A stretch of DNA of 64,000 nt from Pseudomonas sp. Root562 (GTDB lineage: Bacteria; Pseudomonadota; Gammaproteobacteria; Pseudomonadales; Pseudomonadaceae): positions 343,597 to 407,596 of the forward strand of contig NZ_LMGK01000024.1 of the NCBI RefSeq assembly GCF_001427125.1, written 5' to 3'. Under the pieces are notes generated by a model. It was not told where the DNA came from and did no database searches. It saw nothing but the letters and a program-made list of their open reading frames with translations. Made by a program: the position numbers and the translations under genes. Positions 28,912-38,671 of the stretch are shown in pieces (the stretch's first letter is position 1; the number at the start of each line of letters is the position of its first letter).

Positions 28912-29553
28912 CTAGCTCTCTATGACGATTTCCAACGCCTCATACGCCATACGCACCGGAGCGAACGAACGCCGGTGAATAGGCGTAGGCCCCAAGCGTG
29001 CCAGCGCTTCCAGATGAACGGGTGTCGGGTAGCCTTTGTGGCCGCCGATGCCATAACCCGGATAGATCAACTCGAATGCACTCATTTCCCGGTCGCGGCT
29101 GACCTTGGCCAGAATCGACGCTGCCGCGATGGCCGGCACCTTGCCGTCACCCTGTACCACCGCTTCGGCGCGCATCGGCAGTTTCGGGCAGCGGTTGCCA
29201 TCGATCATCGCCAGTTTCGGCTGGATATGCAGCCCGGCGACGGCACGCTGCATGGCCAGCATGGTGGCGTGCAGAATATTCAGTTCATCGATTTCTTCGA
29301 CTTCAGCGCGAGCGATGCACCAGCTCAAGGCTTTTTCGCAGATCTCATCGTAAAGCTTCTCGCGCCGGGCTTCGGTGAGTTTCTTCGAGTCGTTCAGGCC
29401 GAGGATCGGCCGATTCGGATCGAGAATCACGGCAGCCGTGACCACCGCACCACAGAGCGGACCTCGGCCGACTTCGTCGACACCGGCTACCAGTTCTTCA
29501 GCTTCCGCGACCAAGGAGAAATCCAGCCCCATCTGCATGCTTGTCTTACTCAT
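28912..29553 (-). CDS. rnhB: Ribonuclease HII
   Basis: RnhB cuts RNA in RNA-DNA hybrids and removes single ribonucleotides from DNA. The product (up to 213 residues) has the first catalytic Asp-Glu in GVDEVGRGPLCGAVV, then LNDSKKLTEARRE, and the later Asp in 'LAMIDGNRCP'. The ATG at 29553 overlaps the lpxB stop by four bases (ATGA); an ATG five codons later (MQMGLDF) is also possible. It is the last gene before the terminator in front of dnaE. Confidence 0.96.
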   Translation of the reverse strand: MSKTSMQMGLDFSLVAEAEELVAGVDEVGRGPLCGAVVTAAVILDPNRPILGLNDSKKLTEARREKLYDEICEKALSWCIARAEVEEIDELNILHATMLAMQRAVAGLHIQPKLAMIDGNRCPKLPMRAEAVVQGDGKVPAIAAASILAKVSRDREMSAFELIYPGYGIGGHKGYPTPVHLEALARLGPTPIHRRSFAPVRMAYEALEIVIES

Positions 29554-30680
29554 TGTACTTCGCCGATCAGTTTGAGCACGGCATCCGCCGCCTGGTTGGA
29601 GGCATCCAGACGAAGGGTCCGGTGAATTTCATCGAAACCACGGGTCTGCTCTTCGCCACCCTCGATCAGCGGCGACAAGGTCTGGGCCAGGGCTTCGACG
29701 GTCGCGTCGTCCTGCAGCAGCTCGGGCACCAGCAAACGCTGGGCCAGCAGGTTCGGCAGGGAAACGTAGGGGCTTTTCACCATGCGCTTGAGAATCCAGA
29801 ACGTCAGCGGTGCCAGGCGGTAAGCCACCACCATCGGCCGCTTGTACAGCAAGGCTTCAAGGGTCGCGGTTCCGGAAGCGATCAATACCGCATCGCAGGC
29901 GGCCAGGGCCAGATGCGACTTGCCGTCGAGCAAGGTCAGTGGCAGATCGCGGCCAGCCAACAGCTCTTCAAGCTGCGCCCGGCGTTGGGGGTTGGCGCAA
30001 GGTACGACGAATCGCACGCCCGGACGCAGCGCCCTCAGGCGTTGTGCCGTGTCCAGAAACAACGCACCAAGACGCCCCACTTCGCCGCCACGACTGCCGG
30101 GCATCAGGGCAACCAACGGCCCGTCAGGCAAGCCAAGCTCGGCCCGCGCAGCAGCGCGGTCGGCTTCGAGCGGAATGGCATCGGCCAACGTGTGCCCGAC
30201 GAACCGCACCGGCACGCCCTTCTCTTCGTAGAATTTGGCCTCAAACGGAAACAGCGTCAGCATCAGATCGCAGCCTTCGCGAATCTTCAGCACCCGCTTC
30301 TGTCGCCAGGCCCATACCGACGGGCTGACGTAGTGCACGGTCTTGATCCCGGCCTGACGCAACTTGAGTTCGATATTGAGGTTGAAGTCCGGCGCATCGA
30401 TACCGATGAACACGTCCGGCTTCGCAGCGATCAAGTCGGTGACCAGCTTCTTGCGACGTGCCAGCAACTCGCGCAACCGACCCAGGACTTCCACCAGCCC
30501 CATCACCGAAAGGCGTTCCATCGGGAAATACGAGGTCAGGCCTTCGGCCTGCATCAGTGGACCACCCACACCGATGAACTCGACCGCCGGGTGACGAGCC
30601 TTGAGCGCACGCATCAGACCCGCGCCAAGAATGTCACCGGAAGCCTCACCCGCTACCAGCGCAATACGCAGATTGGCCAT
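29550..30680 (-). CDS. lpxB: Lipid-A-disaccharide synthase
   Basis: LpxB joins UDP-diacylglucosamine and lipid X into the lipid A disaccharide, a peripheral inner-membrane step. The 376-residue GT19 protein starts with the family motif IALVAGEASGDILGAGLM and contains 'FIGIDAPDFN', 'VHYVSPSVWAWRQKR' and 'IASGTATLEALL'. It lies two bases downstream of lpxA and overlaps rnhB. Complete. Confidence 0.98.
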   Translation of the reverse strand: MANLRIALVAGEASGDILGAGLMRALKARHPAVEFIGVGGPLMQAEGLTSYFPMERLSVMGLVEVLGRLRELLARRKKLVTDLIAAKPDVFIGIDAPDFNLNIELKLRQAGIKTVHYVSPSVWAWRQKRVLKIREGCDLMLTLFPFEAKFYEEKGVPVRFVGHTLADAIPLEADRAAARAELGLPDGPLVALMPGSRGGEVGRLGALFLDTAQRLRALRPGVRFVVPCANPQRRAQLEELLAGRDLPLTLLDGKSHLALAACDAVLIASGTATLEALLYKRPMVVAYRLAPLTFWILKRMVKSPYVSLPNLLAQRLLVPELLQDDATVEALAQTLSPLIEGGEEQTRGFDEIHRTLRLDASNQAADAVLKLIGEVQ

Positions 30681-30682
30681 GG

Positions 30683-31459
30683 TTAGCGGGTGATGCCGCG
30701 GGTAGACGACTGGATGGAGTCTCGGAACACCGCGACTTCCGGGAACTGGATCGAAGGCTCGGCCAGTTCGGCGAGCGCCTGCTCAACCGTCAGTCCCTGG
30801 CGGTAAACCACCTTGTAGGCCCGACGCAGCGCATGGATTGCGTCTTCGCTGAAACCGCGACGGCGCATGCCTTCGAAGTTCATGCTGCGAGCTTCGGCCG
30901 GGTTGCCGAATACCGTGACATACGCTGGAACGTCCTTGCCGATGGCCGTGCCCATGCCGGAAAAGCTGTGGGCGCCAATGTGGCAATACTGGTGGACCAG
31001 GGTAAATCCGGACAGGATTGCCCAGTCTTCAACGTGCACGTGGCCAGCCAGCGCTGTGTTGTTGACCAGAATGCAATGGTTGCCGATGACGCTGTCGTGA
31101 CCGATATGTGCATAGGCCATGATCAGGTTGTGATCGCCCAGGGTGGTTTCCGAACGATCCTGAATGGTCCCACGGTGAATCGTCACGCCTTCGCGGATGA
31201 CGTTGTGGTCACCGATCACCAGACGGGTTTCTTCGCCTTTGTATTTCAGATCAGGCGTGTCCTCACCTACCGAAGAAAACTGGTAGATGCGGTTGTGCTT
31301 GCCGATTCGGGTCGGGCCTTTGAGAATCACGTGCGGCCCGATCACTGTCCCCTCGCCGATTTCCACACCTGCGCCGACGATCGACCAAGGGCCGACCTCG
31401 ACACCGTCGGCCAGAACAGCCGTCGGATCGATGATTGCGCGAGGGTCAATCAAACTCAT
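30683..31459 (-). CDS. lpxA: Acyl-ACP--UDP-N-acetylglucosamine O-acyltransferase
   Basis: LpxA transfers a hydroxyacyl chain to UDP-GlcNAc, the first step of lipid A synthesis. The 258-residue left-handed beta-helix shows hexapeptide repeats (IDPRAIIDPTAVLADGVEVGPWS...) with the catalytic His in 'MAYAHIGHD' and the 'GNPAEARSMNFEG' turn. It overlaps fabZ by four bases and is two bases before lpxB. Complete. Confidence 0.98.
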   Translation of the reverse strand: MSLIDPRAIIDPTAVLADGVEVGPWSIVGAGVEIGEGTVIGPHVILKGPTRIGKHNRIYQFSSVGEDTPDLKYKGEETRLVIGDHNVIREGVTIHRGTIQDRSETTLGDHNLIMAYAHIGHDSVIGNHCILVNNTALAGHVHVEDWAILSGFTLVHQYCHIGAHSFSGMGTAIGKDVPAYVTVFGNPAEARSMNFEGMRRRGFSEDAIHALRRAYKVVYRQGLTVEQALAELAEPSIQFPEVAVFRDSIQSSTRGITR

Positions 31460-31896
31460 AGTTTGCGTTCCGCACAGATGATTTCAGCCGAGCAGACCGG
31501 CTTGCCGTCGACCGAAGCCTGGCATTCGAATTTCCAGATCTGACGCTTGCAGCTCAGGAACTTGGCTTCGAGGATCAACTGATCACCCGGCAGCACAGGC
31601 TGGCGGAAACGCAGCTTGTCGGAACCGACGAAGTAGTAAAGCGTGCCATCGGCCGGCTTCACGTCGAGCATTTTGAAACCAAGGATCCCGGCAGCCTGAG
31701 CCATCGCTTCGATGATCAGAACGCCCGGCATGATTGGATGCGCAGGGAAGTGACCGTTGAAGAAAGGTTCGTTGATGCTGACATTCTTGTAGGCGCGAAT
31801 GCGCTTGCCTTCCACATCCAGATCCACGACCCGGTCCACCAGCAGGAACGGGTAACGGTGAGGCAGGTATTCGCGAATCTCGTTGATGTCCATCAT
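31456..31896 (-). CDS. fabZ: 3-hydroxyacyl-ACP dehydratase FabZ
   Basis: FabZ dehydrates 3-hydroxyacyl-ACP in fatty acid elongation, and shares this substrate pool with LpxA and LpxD. The 146-residue hot-dog protein has 'LPHRYPFLLVDRVVDLD', the catalytic His in FFNGHFPAHPIMPGVL, and the Glu in LIIEAMAQAAGIL. The frame is open 20 codons upstream, but ATG at 31896 (MMDINEIREYLPHRYPF) is the family start. Its ribosome site is weak. It overlaps lpxA by four bases. Confidence 0.97.
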   Translation of the reverse strand: MMDINEIREYLPHRYPFLLVDRVVDLDVEGKRIRAYKNVSINEPFFNGHFPAHPIMPGVLIIEAMAQAAGILGFKMLDVKPADGTLYYFVGSDKLRFRQPVLPGDQLILEAKFLSCKRQIWKFECQASVDGKPVCSAEIICAERKL

Positions 31897-32004
31897 TTCG
31901 GGGGGAAGCCTATGTAAAGATTGGGAGCGCGCGATTGACGCACACTCCTCTAGCAAATCAAGGACGCAGTCTAGCGGCTGTGTACACTTGATATGGAAAT
32001 GGTA

Positions 32005-33060
32005 TCAGCCATCTGATGAAGCATTACCGCCAGGGGTCACTTCCCCTGCTTGCTTTTCCAGCTGTCGCAAACGTCGCGCGATGTCATCGAGCTGACGCAG
32101 GCGTGCCGCGCTTTTGCGCCATTCGGCTGCTGGCTGCATCGCCGTACCGGATGAATAGGCGCCCGGCTCGGTGATCGAGTGGGTCACCATGGTCATGCCA
32201 GTGATGAATACGTTGTCGCAAATATCGATATGCCCCACCAGCCCTACGCCACCGGCAAGCATGCAGTGCTTGCCGATCTTGGTGCTGCCGGAAATCCCCA
32301 CACAGGCGGCCATCGCGGTGTGATCACCGACCTGAACGTTGTGGGCGATCTGAATCTGGTTGTCGAGCTTTACCCCGTTACCAATGATGGTATCGGCCAG
32401 CGCGCCACGGTCGATAGCGGTATTTACGCCGATTTCCACGTCATCGCCGATCAGGACGCCACCAATCTGGGCGATTTTCTGCCAAATGCCTTTTTCGTTG
32501 GCAAAACCGAAGCCTTCACCACCGAGTACGGCACCAGACTGAATCACTACCCGCTTGCCGATGCGCACGTCGTGATACAAGGTCACGCGCGGAGCCAGCC
32601 AGCCACCTTCGTCGATCACGCTACGAGCACCAATAAAGCAGTGCGCGCCAACGGTGGTACCGGCAGCAATTTGCGCGCCGCTTTCGATCACGGCAAATGC
32701 ACCGATACTCGCCGCCGGGTCAACCACCGCATCCGCCGCAATCATCGCTGTTGGATGAATACCGGTTGCAGCCTTGGGCTTGGGGTCGAACAAGTGCGAA
32801 ATACGCGCGTAGGCTGCATACGGATCAGGCACCACCAGTGCATTACCGGAAAACCCTTCGGCGTCGGCGGCTTTCAGCAACAGCGCTGCAGCCTGGCTGC
32901 CTGCCAGGTATTTACGGTACTGGGGGTTTGCGAGAAAGCTCAACTGAGTTGGGCCAGCCTCCTGCAAAGTGGCTAGCCCAGTGATTTCTTTCTCCGGATC
33001 GCCACGCAGTGTGGCGCCGAGGAACTCGGCCAATTGGCCGAGCTTAATAGTCGCGGTCAT
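32005..33060 (-). CDS. lpxD: UDP-3-O-(3-hydroxyacyl)glucosamine N-acyltransferase
   Basis: LpxD adds the second hydroxyacyl chain (N-linked) in lipid A synthesis. The 351-residue protein has an N-terminal uridine-binding domain (LGQLAEFLGATLRGDPE), a long hexapeptide beta-helix from about residue 100 to 310, the catalytic His in 'NQIQIAHNVQVGDHTAMA', and a C-terminal helix (LRQLDDIARRLRQLEKQ). It follows skp after three bases. Complete. Confidence 0.98.
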   Translation of the reverse strand: MTATIKLGQLAEFLGATLRGDPEKEITGLATLQEAGPTQLSFLANPQYRKYLAGSQAAALLLKAADAEGFSGNALVVPDPYAAYARISHLFDPKPKAATGIHPTAMIAADAVVDPAASIGAFAVIESGAQIAAGTTVGAHCFIGARSVIDEGGWLAPRVTLYHDVRIGKRVVIQSGAVLGGEGFGFANEKGIWQKIAQIGGVLIGDDVEIGVNTAIDRGALADTIIGNGVKLDNQIQIAHNVQVGDHTAMAACVGISGSTKIGKHCMLAGGVGLVGHIDICDNVFITGMTMVTHSITEPGAYSSGTAMQPAAEWRKSAARLRQLDDIARRLRQLEKQAGEVTPGGNASSDG

Positions 33061-33063
33061 GGA

Positions 33064-33567
33064 TTACTTCAGCTGATTCATGCGCTCGATAACCTGGCGC
33101 GTGATGTCGTACTGAGGCTTGACATCAATCACGGCGCCACGCTCGAAGACCAGGTCAAAAGCACCTTTCTTGATGACTTCTTCCACTGCGCTATCGAGTT
33201 TCGGCTTGAGCTGCTTCAGCATTTCACGGTCGGCAACAGCCTTGGCTTCGTTCAGCTCCTTGGACTGGAACTGGAAGTCACGAGCCTTTTGCTTGAATTC
33301 AAGCTCCAGACGCTCACGCTCGCCTTGCTGCATTTTGTCGCCACCGGCCATCAGACGATCCTGAATACCCTTGGCGCTGCTTTCCAGAGTTTTGAGCTTG
33401 CTCAGCTGGGGACCGAACTTTTTCTCGGCATCCACGGCGTACTTCTTGGCCGCATCGGATTCCAGCAGGGCCATCTGATAGTTCAGAACGGCGATTTTCA
33501 TGTCGGCAAATGCCGGGCCTGCTACCAGTACGGAAGCCAGGAGAACCAATTGAGTCAACTTACGCAC
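33064..33567 (-). CDS. skp: Periplasmic chaperone Skp/OmpH
   Basis: Skp holds unfolded outer-membrane proteins in the periplasm for delivery to BamA. The 167-residue product has a signal peptide (MRKLTQLVLLASVLVAGPAFA) and a helical body with long arms (KKYAVDAEKKFGPQLSKLKTLES...QGERERLELEFKQKARDFQFQ), like the jellyfish-shaped trimer. It is 45 bases downstream of bamA, its functional partner. The C-terminus has the usual conserved beta strand region. Confidence 0.96.
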   Translation of the reverse strand: MRKLTQLVLLASVLVAGPAFADMKIAVLNYQMALLESDAAKKYAVDAEKKFGPQLSKLKTLESSAKGIQDRLMAGGDKMQQGERERLELEFKQKARDFQFQSKELNEAKAVADREMLKQLKPKLDSAVEEVIKKGAFDLVFERGAVIDVKPQYDITRQVIERMNQLK

Positions 33568-33612
33568 GATGCACTCCTACAAAATCCATTGTCGTTATCT
33601 TGGGGCAGACGC

Positions 33613-36000
33613 TTAGAACGTCTGACCGAGGGAGAATTGGAACACTTGAGTTTCAGCTTCATCCGGTTTCTTGACTGGCATGGCCAACGCGAAACTCAAA
33701 GGACCCAGTGCGGTGACCCATGTCACACCTACACCAACGGAACTGGCCAAATTACTCAGGCTGATATCGTTGCACTTGGTATTGGACTTCGTGCCATCCG
33801 CGTTTGTGGTATCCGAGCAGGACGAATCGAATACGTTACCGACATCCCAGAATACCGAAGTGCGCAGGGAACGCTGATCCTTGACGAACGGCAGCGGGAA
33901 CAGAACTTCCACACCACCCTGGATCAGGACATTACCACCAAACGGCAGCGGGTCCTGGTCCGGGTCAAATTGAGTACCAGCGTTACCGGTAATGGCCTGA
34001 CCGCGGCTCGGGGTACTGCGAGGACCCAAAGTGCTGTCCTTGAAGCCACGAACCGAGTTGAAACCACCAGCATAGTAGTTTTCATAGAATGGCAAGCCGT
34101 CGGTCGAACCGTAACCATCGCCATAACCCAGTTCGGTATGCAGGCGCATGGTGTAGTTCTCGCTCAATGGCTGGAACAGTTGGCCACGGTAGTCGAGCTT
34201 GAAGAACGACAGATCGCTGCCCGGTGTTGTGGTTTCCAGTACCAGGCTCTGGGAATGGCCACGTGTCGCCAGTACGCCTTTGTTCAACGTGGACTCGGAC
34301 CAACCGGCCGAAGCCTTGAAGTTCAGGTACTTGTCGCCTTCCTGCTCAACGAAGTCGAAGATCTCGTCAACGGTGTAGACACCGGTCTTGATTTCGTCCT
34401 GTTGAGCCGTCAGACCGAAGGTCAGACGCGAAGTCTCGCTGATCGGGTAGCCGACGCTGACGCCCGCGCCCAGGCTGTCTACGGAGTAGCTGGCCACGTC
34501 GACGTCGAGGTCGTCGTAGTCGGTGGTGCGATAGAAAGCGTTGTAACCCAGGCTTACACCATCAGCAGTCCAGTAGGGGTCGACATAACCGAAGTTATAG
34601 CGGCTCTGGTATTCGCTGCGGGTCAAGCCGATGCTGACCTTGTTACCGGTACCGAGGAAGTTGTTCTGGGTGATCGAACCACCGAGGATCAGGCCCGCGC
34701 TCTGGGCGAAACCGACGCTGGCGGTAATCGAACCGGAAGCTTGCTCTTCCACACTGTAGTTGACGTCGACCTGGTCATCGACACCCGGCACAGCCGGCGT
34801 CTCGACGTTGACTTCCTTGAAGAAGCCCAGACGTTCCAGACGGGTCTTGGACTGGTCGATCAGATAGGTCGACGCCCAGCCACCTTCCATCTGACGCATT
34901 TCACGACGCAGCACTTCGTCTTCGGACTTGGTGTTGCCGCGGAAGTTGATGCGGTTCACGTAGGCACGCTTGCCCGGATCGACCGCGAAGGTGATGTCTA
35001 CGGTGTGGTCTTCATCGTGAGGCTGTGGCACGCCGTTGACGTTGGCGAAGGTATAGCCTTCGTTACCCAGTCGACGGGTGATCAGTTCGGAAGTGGTGGT
35101 CATCAGCTTGCGCGAGAATACCTGGCCTTTCTGTACCAGCAGCAGGGACTTGACCTGGTCTTCCGGCACCTTCAGATCGCCGCTCAGTTTCACATCACGA
35201 ACGGTGTACTTGTCGCCTTCGTTGATGTTGACGGTGATGTAGACGTGTTTCTTGTCCGGCGTAATAGACACCTGGGTCGAAGCGATATCCATGTTGATAT
35301 AGCCACGGTCCAGGTAGTAGGAACGCAGACGTTCCAGGTCACCGGAAAGCTTTTCACGGGCGTACTTGTCATCGTTCTTGAAGAACGACAGCCAGTTGGT
35401 GGTCTTGAGTTCGAACAGGTCGATCAGGTCTTCGTCAGGGAAGACGGTGTTGCCCACCACGTTGATGTGCTGGATCGCCGCAACGGTGCCTTCGTTGATG
35501 TTGACCTTCAGGCCGACGCGGTTACGCGGCTGCGGCACCACTTCGGTGTCGACGGTAGCGGAATAGCGGCCCTGAGCGACGTACTGGCGCTGCAGTTCAT
35601 TACGCACGCCTTCGAGGGTGGCACGCTGGAAGATTTCGCCTTCGGCCAGACCGGACTGCTTCAGGCCCTTCATCAGGTCTTCAGTGGAGATCGCCTTGTT
35701 ACCTTCGATCTCGATACTGGCAACCGACGGACGCTCGACTACCGTAATGACAAGGACGTTGCCATCGCGGCCCAGCTGGATATCTTGAAAGAACCCGGTT
35801 TTGAACAGCGCACGAGTGGATTCCACCAGGCGACGATCATCCGCCTGTTCACCGACGTTCAACGGCAAAGCACCAAAGACGCTACCCGCGGAGACCCGCT
35901 GGAGGCCATTGACGCGAATATCAGAGATAGTGAAGGACTCGGCGTGAACTTCGGCGATCATCAATACGGTGAGAACCGCAGTTAGCAGCAGACGTTTCAT
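33613..36000 (-). CDS. bamA: Outer membrane protein assembly factor BamA
   Basis: BamA inserts beta-barrel proteins into the outer membrane as the core of the BAM complex. The 795-residue product has a signal peptide (MKRLLLTAVLTVLMIAEVHA), five POTRA domains at about 24-420, and a C-terminal 16-strand barrel ending in QFSLGQTF, whose terminal Phe is the barrel signature. The VRGFKDSTLGPR motif of loop L6 is present. ATG at 36000 was chosen because it gives the signal peptide; the frame opens nine codons earlier. Complete. Confidence 0.98.
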   Translation of the reverse strand: MKRLLLTAVLTVLMIAEVHAESFTISDIRVNGLQRVSAGSVFGALPLNVGEQADDRRLVESTRALFKTGFFQDIQLGRDGNVLVITVVERPSVASIEIEGNKAISTEDLMKGLKQSGLAEGEIFQRATLEGVRNELQRQYVAQGRYSATVDTEVVPQPRNRVGLKVNINEGTVAAIQHINVVGNTVFPDEDLIDLFELKTTNWLSFFKNDDKYAREKLSGDLERLRSYYLDRGYINMDIASTQVSITPDKKHVYITVNINEGDKYTVRDVKLSGDLKVPEDQVKSLLLVQKGQVFSRKLMTTTSELITRRLGNEGYTFANVNGVPQPHDEDHTVDITFAVDPGKRAYVNRINFRGNTKSEDEVLRREMRQMEGGWASTYLIDQSKTRLERLGFFKEVNVETPAVPGVDDQVDVNYSVEEQASGSITASVGFAQSAGLILGGSITQNNFLGTGNKVSIGLTRSEYQSRYNFGYVDPYWTADGVSLGYNAFYRTTDYDDLDVDVASYSVDSLGAGVSVGYPISETSRLTFGLTAQQDEIKTGVYTVDEIFDFVEQEGDKYLNFKASAGWSESTLNKGVLATRGHSQSLVLETTTPGSDLSFFKLDYRGQLFQPLSENYTMRLHTELGYGDGYGSTDGLPFYENYYAGGFNSVRGFKDSTLGPRSTPSRGQAITGNAGTQFDPDQDPLPFGGNVLIQGGVEVLFPLPFVKDQRSLRTSVFWDVGNVFDSSCSDTTNADGTKSNTKCNDISLSNLASSVGVGVTWVTALGPLSFALAMPVKKPDEAETQVFQFSLGQTF

Positions 36001-36024
36001 GAAGTCCTTTCTTATTCCAACTGG

Positions 36025-36054
36025 CAATAAACAAACTGCCGCAAAATGCGGCAG
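36025..36054 (-). terminator. Hairpin between rseP and bamA
   Basis: Minus strand CTGCCGC-ATTTT-GCGGCAG followed by TTTGTTTATT lies in the 74-base rseP-bamA gap. It looks like a terminator or attenuator that would let bamA expression be set apart from the upstream genes. Confidence 0.65.
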
Positions 36055-36074
36055 ATTCGCAATTCAGCGAAGTG

Positions 36075-37427
36075 TTACAGACGACCCAGATCATTGACCA
36101 GAGCAAGCAACATCACTCCGACCACCAAACTGATACCGATCTGTATCCCCCAACCTTGCACCCGATCCGACAAGGGACGACCACGCGCCCACTCGATCAG
36201 ATAAAACAACAAATGCCCCCCATCCAGCACAGGAATGGGCAGCAAATTCAGAACCCCCAGGCTAATACTCAGATAAGCAAGGAAATTCAGGAAATCAGCA
36301 ACACCCGACTGGGCCGAAGCGCCCGCCACTTTAGCAATGGTTATCGGTCCACTCAAGTTTTTTACCGAGAGCTCACCGAACAACATTTTCTTCAGTGAAT
36401 CGAGAGTCAGCAGGCTCATGGTCCAGGTGCGTTTGGCCCCTTCGCCAATTGCGGCCAGAGGCCCGTAACTAACCTCGCGGATCATTTCCGGCGGCCAGTC
36501 GACCGCTTTCACCCCAGCCCCAAGATAGCCACTGGGCGCCTTGCTCTCGCCGCGGGCAGCGAGCGTCACCGGGACGTCGATTTGAGCACCATCGCGCTCA
36601 ACCCGCAGCATGATTTTGGTATCAGGACGCAAACGCACGGTGTCGACCACCTGTTGCCAGTCGTCCAGCGACTTGCCATCGAGCGCCAGCAAGCGGTCAC
36701 CCATTTTCAGCCCGGCGGCCTGCGCCGGACCTTTCGGATCCAGTTCAGCCAGGACCGGCGGCAGTGCCGGACGCCACGGACGAATCCCCAGCGAACGGAT
36801 CGGATCCGGTTCATCAGCACCCTTGAGCCATTTGTCCAAAGCCAGCTCACGAGGCGAATCCATCGAAGAGCCCTGATCGCGAACCAGCACTTGCAATGAA
36901 CCGCTCTCCCCAAGGCGACGGACCAATTGCAAATTCACCGCCGCCCAACCGGAGGTCGGTTCGCCGTCGATGGAAATGATCTCCTGGCCAGCAGTCAAGC
37001 CCGCCCTGGCGGCGATACTGCCGGACTCCACGGCGCCGATGACCGGGCGCACCTGCTCGCTGCCGAGCATGGCCAACACCCAGAAAAACACTAACGCCAA
37101 CAGAAAGTTGGCAATAGGGCCGGCCGCCACGATAGCAATACGCTGGCGAACCGACTTGCGATTGAAGGATTGATCGACCTGATCAGCCGGAACCTCGCCC
37201 TCACGCTCATCGAGCATTTTTACGTAGCCACCCAGCGGGATGGCAGCCACCACGAACTCGGTGCCTTGCTTGTCGTGCCAGCGCAGGAGCGGCATGCCGA
37301 AGCCTACGGAGAAACGCAGCACTTTGACCCCGCAGCGACGCGCGACCCAGAAATGGCCGAACTCGTGGAAGGTAACCAGCACACCCAAAGCCACCAGGGT
37401 GCCGACAATCATATAGAGCGCGCTCAT
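36075..37427 (-). CDS. rseP: Intramembrane metalloprotease RseP/MucP
   Basis: RseP (MucP in Pseudomonas) cuts the anti-sigma factor MucA within the membrane and so releases the envelope-stress sigma factor AlgU. The 450-residue site-2 protease has the zinc motif in 'VTFHEFGHFWVARRCGV', two PDZ domains (about 115-190 and 210-290), and the third ligand region 'PIPVLDGGHLLFYLIE'. Several membrane segments are visible. It lies in the dxr-rseP-bamA cluster, where envelope-stress control sits beside outer-membrane assembly. Confidence 0.97.
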   Translation of the reverse strand: MSALYMIVGTLVALGVLVTFHEFGHFWVARRCGVKVLRFSVGFGMPLLRWHDKQGTEFVVAAIPLGGYVKMLDEREGEVPADQVDQSFNRKSVRQRIAIVAAGPIANFLLALVFFWVLAMLGSEQVRPVIGAVESGSIAARAGLTAGQEIISIDGEPTSGWAAVNLQLVRRLGESGSLQVLVRDQGSSMDSPRELALDKWLKGADEPDPIRSLGIRPWRPALPPVLAELDPKGPAQAAGLKMGDRLLALDGKSLDDWQQVVDTVRLRPDTKIMLRVERDGAQIDVPVTLAARGESKAPSGYLGAGVKAVDWPPEMIREVSYGPLAAIGEGAKRTWTMSLLTLDSLKKMLFGELSVKNLSGPITIAKVAGASAQSGVADFLNFLAYLSISLGVLNLLPIPVLDGGHLLFYLIEWARGRPLSDRVQGWGIQIGISLVVGVMLLALVNDLGRL

Positions 37428-37480
37428 CTACTTTCTCCGCATTCCTATCCGGTGCCGCATGGGCCAACGCGTTGCAGCAC

Positions 37481-38671
37481 TCACCGCCCGTGACGACTCA
37501 ACCACTGTTCAGCCAGCAGACGCGCTTTCGCATCCGCCGTGAACACTGCCTCAAGATCATCGACTGCCACTACAGGCTCAAGATTCAAGGTTTCTTCGAT
37601 GATACTCGCGATTTCCGGGTAACGAACCCGTCCGTCGAGAAACGCGGCCACAGCTACCTCATTCGCAGCATTGAGCATCGCCGGAGCACTGTTGCCCGCC
37701 TCTGCCGCCAGCCGCGCCAGACGCAGGCAAGGGAAGCGCTCTTCGTCCGGCGCCTGGAAATCCAGGCGCGCGATGGCAAACAAGTCCAGCGGCGGCACCC
37801 CTGAATCGATCCGCTCCGGCCAGGCCAGCGCGTTGGCGATCGGCGTGCGCATGTCCGGGTTACCCAATTGCGCCAAAACCGAACCATCGATGTAGTCGAC
37901 CAGCGAATGAATCACGCTTTGCGGGTGAATCACCACCTCGACCTGGGATGGCTTGGCATCGAACAGCCAACAGGCCTCGATCAGCTCAAGCCCCTTGTTC
38001 ATCATGCTGGCCGAATCGACCGAAATCTTGCGCCCCATCGACCAGTTAGGGTGGGCGCACGCTTGCTCAGGTGAAACATGCGCCAACTCAGCCATGGGCG
38101 TCTGTCGGAACGGACCACCGGAGGCCGTCAGTAAAATCCGACGTACACCGACCGAGCTCAGACCCCGTGCAAAATCCACTGGCATGCATTGGAATATCGC
38201 ATTGTGCTCACTGTCGATCGGCAGCAATACCGAGCCACTTTTACGCACCGCCTGCATGAATAACGCACCGGACATGACCAGCGCTTCTTTGTTGGCGAGG
38301 AGAATCTTCTTGCCTGCCTCGACCGCTGCCAGCGTCGGGCGCAGCCCTGCCGCACCGACAATGGCCGCCATGACTGCATCCACTTCAGGATCGGCAGCCA
38401 CCTGACACAAGCCTTCCTCCCCCACCAGCACCCGGGTCGACAGGCCTGCCGCACGCAAATCATCCTGCAAGCTGCGTGCAGCGCCAGCTTCCGGCACAAC
38501 AGCAAATCGAGGCGTATGCCGCACGCACAATGCCAGCAATTCACTCAAACGAGTGAATCCGCTCAGGGCATAGGCTTGATAGCGCTCGGGATGGCGAGCG
38601 ATGACGTCGAGGGTGCTCAAACCGATCGAGCCGGTCGACCCCAGAACCGTAATCTGCTGGGGACGGCTCAT
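37481..38671 (-). CDS. dxr: 1-deoxy-D-xylulose 5-phosphate reductoisomerase
   Basis: Dxr commits carbon to the MEP isoprenoid pathway by making methylerythritol phosphate with NADPH. The 396-residue product has the dinucleotide motif ITVLGSTGSIGLSTLDVI, 'LLPIDSEHNAIFQCM' and 'VDSASMMNKGLELIEACWLF'. ATG at 38671 overlaps the cdsA stop (ATGA); the frame opens five codons earlier. ispD and ispF of the same pathway lie elsewhere in the window. Confidence 0.97.
   Translation of the reverse strand: MSRPQQITVLGSTGSIGLSTLDVIARHPERYQAYALSGFTRLSELLALCVRHTPRFAVVPEAGAARSLQDDLRAAGLSTRVLVGEEGLCQVAADPEVDAVMAAIVGAAGLRPTLAAVEAGKKILLANKEALVMSGALFMQAVRKSGSVLLPIDSEHNAIFQCMPVDFARGLSSVGVRRILLTASGGPFRQTPMAELAHVSPEQACAHPNWSMGRKISVDSASMMNKGLELIEACWLFDAKPSQVEVVIHPQSVIHSLVDYIDGSVLAQLGNPDMRTPIANALAWPERIDSGVPPLDLFAIARLDFQAPDEERFPCLRLARLAAEAGNSAPAMLNAANEVAVAAFLDGRVRYPEIASIIEETLNLEPVVAVDDLEAVFTADAKARLLAEQWLSRHGR

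Noticed and set aside
33034..35985. 983-codon plus-strand frame opposite bamA and skp
   Set aside because: Antisense shadow of intact bamA and skp; no motif or ribosome site of its own.
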